From JACVRW01 sp963728495 (GTDB lineage Bacteria > Actinomycetota > Thermoleophilia > Solirubrobacterales > Thermoleophilaceae): a stretch of 64,000 nucleotides of DNA. Of this stretch, positions 26,799 to 34,996 are shown in pieces. Below the pieces are notes generated by a model, which worked only from the letters and a program-made list of their open reading frames with translations, was not told the DNA's origin and ran no database searches. The DNA is taken from positions 124,001 through 188,000 of the forward strand of contig CAVSKI010000006.1 in NCBI GenBank assembly GCA_963728495.1, written 5' to 3'. Numbering within the stretch: position 1 is the first letter of the stretch; each line of letters opens with the position of its first letter. Both the position numbers and the translations under genes were made by a program.

Positions 26799-28599
26799 TT
26801 AGCGTGCGAGTGCGCCAATCACCTCCTGCCACCACGCTCGAGCCGTCTCGTCGGTCTCACGCGCGAGGCGGCGGCGGGCGTACGCCTGCAGCTGACGCGC
26901 ACCGCCGGCTGCGAGCGTCGGGCCGGTGAGCGCATAGCGGCCATCGGCCAGCGACAAAAGCGCCCCGCGCCGGTCGCGACGCGTGCGCAGGTGCTCGACC
27001 ACGCCAACTCCGAGCAGCTCGTCCGGTGAGGCGGGGTCCCCGTCAGCCTCCTCGTCCCAGGGCCGGGAGGTGAACACCCCCGAGGCACCGATGAGCTCGC
27101 GTGGGGCCTTCGCCTCCTCACCGATCGGTCCGTGCCGCCAGCGCTCGAGCAGCTCCGTCATCCGCGCCGCCACCTCGCTTCGCACCACCACGTGCAGGCG
27201 ATCATCGGCCTCCACGCGCGTCGACCCGCGCGGCAGCACGGCCTCGCTCCCGCGCACGATCACGGTGACCAGCGCGTCGCGCGGCAGTTCCAGCTCGCGC
27301 ACCCGCCGGCCGGCGATGGCGTCGTCGGAGCCCACCGGGTACTCCATGATCTCGGCCCCGAGGCGCCGGATCGTGCCGGTCTCGGCCAGCGGCCGGGGCA
27401 GCGCGGGTTCGTTCGTGGTCACGCCCAATCGGGCGGCCAGAGGCTCGAACGTGGCTCCCTGCAACAGCGTGGAGAGCACCACCGCGAAGAAGATGATGTT
27501 GAAGAAGACGCCCTCGGAGCCCGGGACATGCGTCGATCACGGGAAAGGTCGCCAGCACCACGGGCACGGCCCCGCGCAGGCCGGCCCAGCCCAACACGAT
27601 CTTCTCGCGCACAGAGAACGCGTCGAGGGCCGTGCCGGCGAACGTGGCAACCGGCCGCGCGACGAACAGAAGCACGAGCGCGAGCACCGTGCCCTCTACC
27701 CACACGTCGTCCAGCCGGGACGGGAACACGAGCAGCCCGAGCGCCAGGAACATGACGATCTGCGCGACCCAGCCGAGACCCTGGTGGAAGACGGTGACGG
27801 TGCGCTTGGCCGGGATGTTGGCCGAGCCGAGCGCCAGGCCGGCGAGGTAGACGGCGAGAAAGCCCGAGCCGTGCAGGGCATCGGCCACGCCGAACGCGAG
27901 TGCGGCACTGGCCAGGGTGGCCACCGGGTAGAGCCCAGGGGTGTCGAGGCGCGCGCGGCGCAGCCCCTGCACCGAGAGCCAGCCCACCGCCACCCCGGCC
28001 GCGAGCCCGATGCCGACCTCGACCCCGAACAGCAGCGCCATGTCGACCAGGCCGTAGTCGGGCTCCTGAATCCACTCGACGAAGCCGATCACCAGCAGCA
28101 CGGCCACGGGATCGTTGAAGCCCGCCTCGCCCTCGAGCGTGTGAGCCAGCCTGCGGCGCAGAGTCGACCCGCGCAGGATCGAGAACACCGCTGCGCCGTC
28201 CGTGGAGGCGATGATCGAGCCCAGCAGCAGCCCCTCGAGCGTGCTGAACCCGAATAGCCACGCCGCCGCAAGCCCGGTGATCGCGGCGGTGACGAAGGTG
28301 CCCACGAGCGCCAGCCCGAGCGCGGGGCGCAGGACCGGGCGGATGGCGTCGAACCCGGCCGTGAGCCCACCCTCGAACAGGATCAGGGCCAGCGCCACGA
28401 CGCCGATCGTGCGGGCGAACTCGTAGTCGTCCTGGCCGCGGCCGAACTCGATCCAGCCCGCGCCGTCGGAGCCGATGACCATGCCGAGCGCAAGGAAGAG
28501 CAGCAGGCCGGGCAGCCGTACGCGTGCGGCCAGCAGCGACCCGGCGATGCCGGCGGCCAACAGCGCACCGGCTACGAGAATCAGCTCGCCGTCGCTCAT
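26799..28599 (-). CDS. K+/H+ antiporter of the CPA1 family (NhaP2/CvrA-like), one frameshift
   Basis: ATG 28599 starts MSDGELILVAGALLAAG. The transporter domain has about twelve membrane segments, with LLGSIIASTDGAAVFSILRG and EGEAGFNDPVAVLLVIGF, the ion-site Asp motifs of CPA carriers. Near 27531 the frame moves by +1. Correcting one base joins VVLATFPVID to HVPGSEGVFFNIIFFAVVLSTLLQG and a C-terminal TrkA_C domain (IAGRRVRELELPRDALVTVIVRG ... EADDRLHVVVRS). The restored length of 599 residues is normal for NhaP2-type antiporters with a regulatory tail. It likely controls cytoplasmic K+ and pH. Confidence 0.87.
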
Positions 28600-28659
28600 G
28601 TTGCGAACGAGCCTCGCAAAGTTGACAGGCCCGCCGCTCGCACCATAGGGTCCCGGCCT

Positions 28660-28676
28660 ATTGGACTAGACCAATT
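28660..28676. promoter_or_regulatory. HutC/GntR-type operator
   Basis: ATTGGACTAGACCAATT is a near-perfect inverted repeat whose core, TGG-N-CTAGACCA, resembles the TGGTCTAGACCA sites bound by HutC-subfamily GntR regulators such as DasR. It lies immediately upstream of the GntR/UTRA gene, so autoregulation and control of the downstream kinase and FAD enzyme genes is the natural reading. Binding is inferred. Confidence 0.65.
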
Positions 28677-28680
28677 CAGG

Positions 28681-29412
28681 AAGAGGACGGAGCGCCCGGC
28701 CTGGGTCATTATCGAAGAGCGCCTGGCGGAGCTGATCGAGTCGTCGGCGATCGAGCTCGGAGAGCGCCTCCCCTCCGAACGAGATCTCGCGGAGAGCTTC
28801 GGCGTGTCGCGCATGACGGTGCGCCAAGCGCTCGGATCCCTGGAGGCGCGAGGCCTGGTCGAACGCGGCGTGGGCCGCGGGACCTTCGTCCGGCGCGCGA
28901 AGATCGAGCACGACCTCATGCGCGTGGCCGGCTTCAGCGAGGTGGTCGAGCGCCAGGGCCTGGCGCCCGGCGCCAGGGTGCTGTCGGTCGACGAGCGGCT
29001 GGCCCCGGCCGGCGTGGCCCGGGCGCTGGGGCTCGTGGAAGGCGCACTCGTGGTGCGGATCGAGCGCGTCCGGCTCGGAGGCGGGGTTCCCCTCGCGTTG
29101 GAGGACTCCTGGATTCCCACCGGCCGCTTCCCCGGTTTCGCCTCGCACGACCTCGGGGGCTCGCTCTACGCGCTCATGCGCGACGAGTACGGCCTCGAGC
29201 CCGTCCGCGCGATCGAGCGCCTCGAGCCCGTGAACGCCCGGCGTCACGAAGCCACGGCGCTCGAGATCTCCGAGCGTGCGCCGCTCATGCTCGTTGAGCG
29301 GACCGCGTCGGCGGCAGACGGCACCGTGGTCGAGTTCGCCCGCGACCGCTGGCGAGGCGATCGCGTCAAGTTCACGATTCAGGTTTCGGCCCGGGCCCTG
29401 ACCGAGGCCTAG
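28681..29412 (+). CDS. GntR-family regulator, HutC subfamily (wHTH + UTRA)
   Basis: The winged helix is complete in the frame from about 28690 (PAWVIIEERLAELIESSA, LPSERDLAESFGVSRMTVRQALGSLEARGLVERG, GRGTFVRR). A UTRA ligand domain follows (LAPGARVLSVDERLAPAGVARALGL ... FARDRWRGDRVKFTIQ). The frame has no ATG, GTG or TTG upstream of the helix; GTG 28804 would delete half the DNA-binding domain. The start is therefore unresolved: a rare codon such as ATT or ACG after the AGGAAGAGG at 28677-28685, or a small indel. An operator overlaps the expected leader. It is followed 8 bases later by the kinase gene. Confidence 0.82.
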   Translation, partial: KRTERPAWVIIEERLAELIESSAIELGERLPSERDLAESFGVSRMTVRQALGSLEARGLVERGVGRGTFVRRAKIEHDLMRVAGFSEVVERQGLAPGARVLSVDERLAPAGVARALGLVEGALVVRIERVRLGGGVPLALEDSWIPTGRFPGFASHDLGGSLYALMRDEYGLEPVRAIERLEPVNARRHEATALEISERAPLMLVERTASAADGTVVEFARDRWRGDRVKFTIQVSARALTEA

Positions 29413-29419
29413 ATCCAGC

Positions 29420-30358
29420 ATGCACGAAGAGATCTCGATTCCCGAGCTGACCGAGGTGATCGCCCGGTTGTCGGCGCTGCTCGGGCCGCGTGAGGGTGGG
29501 ATCAGGCCGCTGGACGGCGGCATCACAAACCGAAATTTCCGTGTGATCTTCGGAGGCGACGACTACGTCGTGCGCCTGCCCGGCAAGGACACCAACCTGT
29601 TGGGCATCGATCGCGAGGCCGAATGCATCGCCAACGAGCGCGCCGCGGAGCTCGGCCTCGCCCCAAAGGTCGCCGCGAAGCTTCACGAGCCGGCCTGCCT
29701 GGTCACGTGCTTCGTCGAGGGCCACGAGATGACCCCGGTAGAGCTACGCAAGCAGGACGCGGTCGCCGAGGTGGCCAGCGCGCTGCGCCGGTTCCACGAT
29801 TCGGGCCTGGAGCTGTCCACCGACTTCCAGGTGCTCGATATCGCGCGCGAGTACGCCGAGGTGGTGCGGGCGCGAGACAGCGAGCCGCCCCAGGCCTTCG
29901 AGGAAGCGCTCGAGAATGCCCGCCGGGTGGCGCTCGCGGTTGACGACGACCCCGAGCACGCACCGGTCCCCTGCCACAACGATCTGTTGCCGGCCAACTT
30001 CCTGCGTGGCGACCAGGGAATCAAGATCGTGGACTGGGAGTACTCGGGGATGGGCGACCGTTACTTCGATCTGGGCAACCTCTCCGTGAACAACGAGTTC
30101 GAGGACGAGGACGAGGATCGGTTGCTCGAGGCCTACTTCGGTGAGCCCGCGACGCCGCGGCGTCGCGCCTCGCTGAAGCTGTTTCGCTTCATGTCCGACT
30201 TCCGTGAGGCCATGTGGGGCGTGGTTCAGAGCTCGGTATCCGATCTCGACTTCGACTTCGACGCCTACGCCACGAAGCACTTCACTCGCATGAGCGCGAC
30301 CAGCAGCGACGCGCGCTTCGGGACTTTGCTGGAGGAGGTCCGTGGCGGCGCTGCGTGA
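29420..30358 (+). CDS. Choline/ethanolamine-kinase-like phosphotransferase (APH fold)
   Basis: 312 residues. LDGGITNRNFRV and YVVRLPGKDTNLLGIDREAE form the nucleotide-binding N-lobe typical of choline kinases. The catalytic Brenner motif is PCHNDLLPANFL and the metal motif is IVDWEYSGMGDRYFDLGNLSVN. Such enzymes phosphorylate choline, ethanolamine or a related alcohol with ATP; the substrate here is inferred from family and neighbours. The gene overlaps the FAD/GcvT gene by 17 bases and follows the GntR regulator, forming one operon. Confidence 0.9.
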   Translation: MHEEISIPELTEVIARLSALLGPREGGIRPLDGGITNRNFRVIFGGDDYVVRLPGKDTNLLGIDREAECIANERAAELGLAPKVAAKLHEPACLVTCFVEGHEMTPVELRKQDAVAEVASALRRFHDSGLELSTDFQVLDIAREYAEVVRARDSEPPQAFEEALENARRVALAVDDDPEHAPVPCHNDLLPANFLRGDQGIKIVDWEYSGMGDRYFDLGNLSVNNEFEDEDEDRLLEAYFGEPATPRRRASLKLFRFMSDFREAMWGVVQSSVSDLDFDFDAYATKHFTRMSATSSDARFGTLLEEVRGGAA

Positions 30359-32801
30359 GCTCCCGGGCTCCGCGCGTTGCGTGATCATCGGAGGCGGCGT
30401 CGGAGGGACGTCGATCGCCTACCACCTCGCCAAGCTCGGCTGGGAGGACGTGGTGCTGGTCGAACGCAACCAGCTCACCTCCGGCTCGACCTTCCACTCC
30501 GCGGGACTTGTGGGCCAGCTGCGCGGCTCGGTCTCGCTGACGAAGATGATGATGTACTCGGTCGAGCTCTACCGAAAGCTCGGCGAGGACTGCGGCTGGA
30601 TCGAGTGCGGCGGGATCCGGCTGGCCTCCAGCGAAGCGCGGATGGAGGAACTGCGCCGCCAAGCCGGCTGGGCCAAGACATTCGGACTCCCGCTCGACCT
30701 GATCTCCGCCGATGAGGCGCGCGACATGTTCCCGCTCATGTCGACCGACGGCGTGCTGGGCGCGGCCTTTCTGCCCACCGACGGCTATCTCGACCCCTCG
30801 CAGCTCACGTTTGCTCTCGCCGAGGGCGCACGGGAGGGGGGCGGGAGAGTCTTCACGAGCACCCGTGTTACCGCGATCGAGAGCGACTCCGGGCGGGTGC
30901 AGCGCGTGCGCACCGAGCGCGGCGACATCGAGACCGAGAACGTGGTGATCGCCGGGGGCATGTTCGCGGCCGAGCTCGGACGTCTGGCCGGCGTGCGCAT
31001 ACCGGTGCAGCCGATGTCCCACGAGTACCTGGTCACCCAGCCCTTCCGCGAGCGCGATCCCGACCGGCCTCTGCCCACGCTGCGCGACCCCGACCTGCTC
31101 ATCTACTTCCGCGAGGACGGCGGCGGCCTCGTGATGGGCGGCTACGAGCGCAACTGCGCACCCGCCTTCCTGCCCGAAGGGGACGGCGAGTTCGAACGCA
31201 TCCCGCCCGACTTCAACGGCCGCCTGCTGGAGGACGACTGGGATCGCTTCGAGGAGATCGTGGTCAACTCGCGCCGGCGGGTGCCGGAGATGGAGGACGT
31301 GAAGGTCACGCGCATGATCAACGGCCCCGAGGCCTTCACACCCGATAACGAATTCTGCCTGGGCGAGACTGAGATCCGCGGCCTGTTCGTGGCCGCGGGC
31401 TTCTGTGCCCACGGCCTCGCGGGCGCGGGTGGAATCGGGAAGGTGATGGCGGAGTGGATCGCGCAGGGCGAGCCCTCGCTCGATCTGTGGCACATGGACA
31501 TCCGCCGCTTCGGGGGCCAGTACCGCTCGCCCGCCTACAGCCTCAAGCGAATCCGCGAGACCTACGAGACCTACTACGACATCCGCTACCCCAACCACGA
31601 GCGCGAGGCGGGGCGGCCGCTGCGCGTTTCGCCGGCCAACGCCTGGCATCGCGAGCACGGCGCCGCCTTCGGCGAGAAGTCGGGCTGGGAGCGGGTGAAC
31701 TGGTATGAGCACAACGCGGCGGCGGGAGATGAGTCGCTGCGCCCGCGCGGGTGGGCCGGGCAGCATTGGTCGCCGGCGGTGGGCGCCGAGCACGCGGCGT
31801 GTCGCGAGACCGCCGCCATCTTCGACGAGTCCTCGTTCTCCAAGATGGAGATCACGGGGCCGGGCGCGGCCGCGCTGCTCGAGCGCCTGTGCGACAACCG
31901 GGTGGCTCGCGAAGTGGGCCGGATCACCTACACCCAGATGCTGAATTCGCGCGGGGGCATCGAGTGCGACTTCACCGTCGCGCGCCTGGGCGAGGAGCGC
32001 TTCTCGATCGTCACCGGCACCGCCTTCGGCAACCACGATCGAGAGTGGATCCGCCGCCACGTGCCCGGCGACGGATCGGTGCAGGTGCACGACGTGACCT
32101 CGGCCTGGGCCTGCTTCGGAATCTGGGGCCCGCGCGCGCGAGAGATACTCGCTCCGCTGACTCCCCAGTCGCTGTCCAACGAGGACTTCCCCTACCTCAG
32201 CGTGCGCGAGATCACCGTGGGCGATGTGCCCGTCCGGGCGCTGCGGGTGACGTTCGTCGGCGAGCTGGGCTGGGAGCTCTACTGCCCGACCGAATACGGG
32301 ATGGCCCTGTGGCGGACCGTCTGGGATTCGGGTCGGGCCCACGGCCTGGTGGCCGGCGGCTACCGCGCGATCGACTCCCTGCGCCTCGAGAAGGGCTACC
32401 GGGTCTGGGGAGCGGACATCACGCCGGACGAGACTCCGGAGGAAGGCGGCGTCGGCTTCTGCGTGAAGCTCGACAAGGAGGGCGGGTTCATCGGGCGCGA
32501 CGCGCTGGTAACGGCCGGCGAGAGCGGGCCGCGGCAGCGCCTGTGCTGCCTGACTCTCGAAGACCCGCGCTCGGTGGCGCTCGGGAACGAGCCCGTGCGT
32601 GTTGCGGGTGAGATCGTGGGCCGAGTGACCAGCGGGGGATACGGATATAGCGCCGGCCGCTCCATCGCCTACGCCTACCTGCCCCCCGGCCAGGCGGAGC
32701 CCAAGACGGAGGTGGCGGTTGAGATCTTCGACCGCTGGGTGGGAGGACAGGTGGCCGAGGAGCCCCTCGTCGATCCCGCCGGAGAGCGACTGCGAAGCTA
32801 G
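30342..32801 (+). CDS. FAD-dependent oxidoreductase fused to GcvT/aminomethyltransferase domain (dimethylglycine/sarcosine dehydrogenase-like)
   Basis: 819 residues from GTG 30342. The N-terminal DAO domain has CVIIGGGVGGTSIAYHLAKLG for FAD and STFHSAGL, where the family's His carries covalent FAD. A FAO-type linker (MDIRRFGGQYRS, YDIRYPNHEREAGRPLRVSP) leads into the GcvT part (SSFSKMEITGPGAAALLERLCDNRV, LGWELYCPTEYGMALWRTVW, LRLEKGYRVWGADITPDETP), which binds tetrahydrofolate. Relatives demethylate dimethylglycine or sarcosine and pass the one-carbon unit to folate. With the choline-kinase-like gene this suggests use of choline- or betaine-derived methylamines. The length is normal. Confidence 0.92.
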   Translation: MAALRELPGSARCVIIGGGVGGTSIAYHLAKLGWEDVVLVERNQLTSGSTFHSAGLVGQLRGSVSLTKMMMYSVELYRKLGEDCGWIECGGIRLASSEARMEELRRQAGWAKTFGLPLDLISADEARDMFPLMSTDGVLGAAFLPTDGYLDPSQLTFALAEGAREGGGRVFTSTRVTAIESDSGRVQRVRTERGDIETENVVIAGGMFAAELGRLAGVRIPVQPMSHEYLVTQPFRERDPDRPLPTLRDPDLLIYFREDGGGLVMGGYERNCAPAFLPEGDGEFERIPPDFNGRLLEDDWDRFEEIVVNSRRRVPEMEDVKVTRMINGPEAFTPDNEFCLGETEIRGLFVAAGFCAHGLAGAGGIGKVMAEWIAQGEPSLDLWHMDIRRFGGQYRSPAYSLKRIRETYETYYDIRYPNHEREAGRPLRVSPANAWHREHGAAFGEKSGWERVNWYEHNAAAGDESLRPRGWAGQHWSPAVGAEHAACRETAAIFDESSFSKMEITGPGAAALLERLCDNRVAREVGRITYTQMLNSRGGIECDFTVARLGEERFSIVTGTAFGNHDREWIRRHVPGDGSVQVHDVTSAWACFGIWGPRAREILAPLTPQSLSNEDFPYLSVREITVGDVPVRALRVTFVGELGWELYCPTEYGMALWRTVWDSGRAHGLVAGGYRAIDSLRLEKGYRVWGADITPDETPEEGGVGFCVKLDKEGGFIGRDALVTAGESGPRQRLCCLTLEDPRSVALGNEPVRVAGEIVGRVTSGGYGYSAGRSIAYAYLPPGQAEPKTEVAVEIFDRWVGGQVAEEPLVDPAGERLRS

Positions 32802-32873
32802 ACTCCCCGGTGGGCTCGGCGTGGCACCCGGGGACGGGGGTGCTCGCCGGGTAGGCGTTGTCCCCTTCAGGCC

Positions 32874-33267
32874 TTGAACCCCTCCACTCGTAGACCCGTT
32901 GTCGCGGCCCTCCTGGGCGCCCTCTTCCTGCTCGCGCTCGGAGTCGGCTTCGCGGCGAGCTCGGCCGGCGAGGAGGAGAAGCCGGTCAAGCAGAGTGGGC
33001 TCGCAAGCGGTTCCGCTCGACGTGCCCGCCGCGGCGGCTGAGACTCCCGGCCTCGCCGAGGCCGACGCGCTGCCTGCCATGGCGCGCAAACCCGAACCGC
33101 CGCCCAAGCCCGCGGACGAGCCGGAGCCCGAGCCCGAGGTGGAGACCTTCACCGAGGAGCCGGTGGCTCCGGAACCCGTAGCTCCGGCTATCCCGGAGCG
33201 GCCGGCGCCGGCGCCGGCGCCTGCGCCTGCACCTCCCCCGCCGGTCGAGTTCGACGACGAGGGCTGA
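32874..33267 (+). CDS. Small membrane-anchored Pro/Ala/Glu-rich protein, one frameshift
   Basis: TTG 32874 starts LNPSTRRPVVAALLGALFLLALGVGFAASSAGEEE, a signal anchor. A +1 shift at the GGG near 33000 moves the frame. The rest (QAVPLDVPAAAAETPGLAEADALP ... EPEPEVETFTEEPVAPEPVAPAIPERPAPAPAPAPAP, VEFDDEG) runs to 33267. Corrected length is about 130 residues: one membrane segment and a long extended, proline-rich extracytoplasmic tail with an acidic end. It resembles no named family. It lies 4 bases before the pseudokinase gene, so it belongs to that operon. Confidence 0.65.
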
Positions 33268-33271
33268 GCGA

Positions 33272-34996
33272 ATGGCGAAAGTCGACTCCTCCCACACGGC
33301 CCCGGCGCTGGGGGAGGAATGGATCGTCCGCGTGCTCCAGGGCATCGACGTCAGCGAGGTTGCGCGGCACGTGGTTGTGCGCCTGGACGACCGCAGGGTC
33401 TGCCTGACCGTCGTGTCCGCCGATGCCTCTGAGGAGAGCTGGGGTCTCTACTCCAAAGCGGCGGTCAGGCGGGCGGCGGTGGAGGGCGATCGCGTCCGGC
33501 CGCTGCTGGCGAGCGGGCGTACCGACGAGTGGTTCTACGTCGCCTACGACGTGGACCGCGCCAATCCCCTCTCCACCCTCGACGAGATGGGCGCGATGTC
33601 CGGCGCTCAGTGCATCCAGATTCTTCACGGCATCGCGCGCGGTCTCGATCAGGCCGCCGCGGCGGACCTGTACCCCACCGAGCTGACACCCGATTCGGTA
33701 TTCGCGGACTCACGGCGCGGAGCGGTTCTGGCCGACCTCGGCCTCGCGCGTGAGGCGCTCGGCAATCCTTCGGGCGCGCGGGACCGCGATGCACCCTGGG
33801 TGGCGCCCGAAGTGCTCGGAGGCGAGAAGGCGTCCGAGCGCTCTGCCGTGTACTCGTTCGGCGCCCTCATGTACACGCTCTTGACCGGCGACCCCCCGCC
33901 CGACGCACCGTCGCTCCGCGGGCTGCGGCCGGATCTCCCGGAAGCGCTCGACACCGTCGTCGTGACCGCGATGGCGCGCGATCCCCGCCGGCGCTACCGC
34001 ACCGCCGCCGAGACGTTCAGCCTGGCCAACATCCTGCTGCAGGGCGACCTGGTGCCGGTCACGGCTCTGGAGCCGGCGTCGCTCCGGCCGGCGCCCGACG
34101 AGCCGCAAGAAGGGGGCGAGCAAAACGGCCGGCCTGCGCAGGCCGGTGCGGCGCGAGCTCGTTGGGCCGCCCCGCTCGAGGCCTCACGAGGGCTACAGCT
34201 GGCGGTGGCCGGCGGAGTCGTCGTGGCCGGCGTCCTGGCCGGCCTGCTGCTCGCGGGGCCGGGGCCCGAAGAGCCGCCGGCTCCGAAGGACTTCTCCCGC
34301 GGCGGCCTCCAGGTGCGCCTGCCCGGCGACTGGAAGGGCACCATGCCCGCTCCCGGCGCGCTGGCGGCTCATCCCGTCGACGACCCCGGCTCCGGCCTGA
34401 CCCTCGAGGTCGTCGACGCACCGGTCGAGCGTGAGGAACAGGGCAATCCGGTCCGGCTGGGACGTCTCGAGGCCTGGCGCCAAACGGGGGTCGAGGTGGC
34501 GGGGACCCGCGGGGGCGTGCGCTACGTCGTGCCCACCGAATCGGGCAAGCTGGTGGCCACCTGCCGGGCGTCACGACGGGCCGCTTCGGGCACGCTGGCC
34601 GGCTGCGAGCGAGTGGCGTCGACGCTGCGGCTGCGCTCCGCCACCGGGCTGCCGATCGCCGCCGTGGTCGAGCAGCAGGAGCGCTGGGGCGCGGAGGTCA
34701 CCCGGCTGGGCAAGGAACGCTCCGCCGCCCGCGGCAGTCTTGCGCGTGCCGAGCTGCCGGCCGGGCAACGCCTGGCCGCGGAAGCGCTGGAGCGGGTGCA
34801 CGATCGGGCAGCCAGCCGCTTCGCGGCCCTTCCCGGGGGTGAGGCGGTGGCTGCGGCCGCGCGCCGAACCGCCACCTCGTACCGGGCCCTGGCCCGGGTC
34901 GCCGACGGAGAGAGCTCGCAGCGCTTCAATGCCGCGCGCGCACGGGTGCGGCGCAGCGAGGCCGCCCTGCGCTTGGCGCTCGCCGAGTCGCAGTGA
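33272..34996 (+). CDS. Membrane-anchored protein-kinase-like protein (probable pseudokinase)
   Basis: 574 residues. Residues 15-260 follow the bacterial Ser/Thr kinase C-lobe: ADLYPTELTPDSVF (131-144) at the catalytic-loop position, DLGLAR (155-160) for DFG, WVAPEVLGG (176-184) for APE, and SAVYSFGALMYTLLTGDPP. The HRD Asp is absent (YPTEL), as are the glycine loop and a clear VAIK lysine, so phosphotransfer is unlikely. A Pro/Gln-rich linker leads to one membrane segment (308-328, LQLAVAGGVVVAGVLAGLLLA) and an outer domain of about 245 residues that ends in helical, Arg-rich sequence. Its stop overlaps the ATP-grasp start (34993-34996). Confidence 0.82.
   Translation: MAKVDSSHTAPALGEEWIVRVLQGIDVSEVARHVVVRLDDRRVCLTVVSADASEESWGLYSKAAVRRAAVEGDRVRPLLASGRTDEWFYVAYDVDRANPLSTLDEMGAMSGAQCIQILHGIARGLDQAAAADLYPTELTPDSVFADSRRGAVLADLGLAREALGNPSGARDRDAPWVAPEVLGGEKASERSAVYSFGALMYTLLTGDPPPDAPSLRGLRPDLPEALDTVVVTAMARDPRRRYRTAAETFSLANILLQGDLVPVTALEPASLRPAPDEPQEGGEQNGRPAQAGAARARWAAPLEASRGLQLAVAGGVVVAGVLAGLLLAGPGPEEPPAPKDFSRGGLQVRLPGDWKGTMPAPGALAAHPVDDPGSGLTLEVVDAPVEREEQGNPVRLGRLEAWRQTGVEVAGTRGGVRYVVPTESGKLVATCRASRRAASGTLAGCERVASTLRLRSATGLPIAAVVEQQERWGAEVTRLGKERSAARGSLARAELPAGQRLAAEALERVHDRAASRFAALPGGEAVAAAARRTATSYRALARVADGESSQRFNAARARVRRSEAALRLALAESQ

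Noticed and set aside
30282..33152. Very long minus-strand open frame (956 codons) opposite the FAD/GcvT gene
   Set aside because: It is the antisense shadow of a well-conserved high-GC gene, has no domain motif, and reads as low-complexity His/Gly/Arg/Val sequence.
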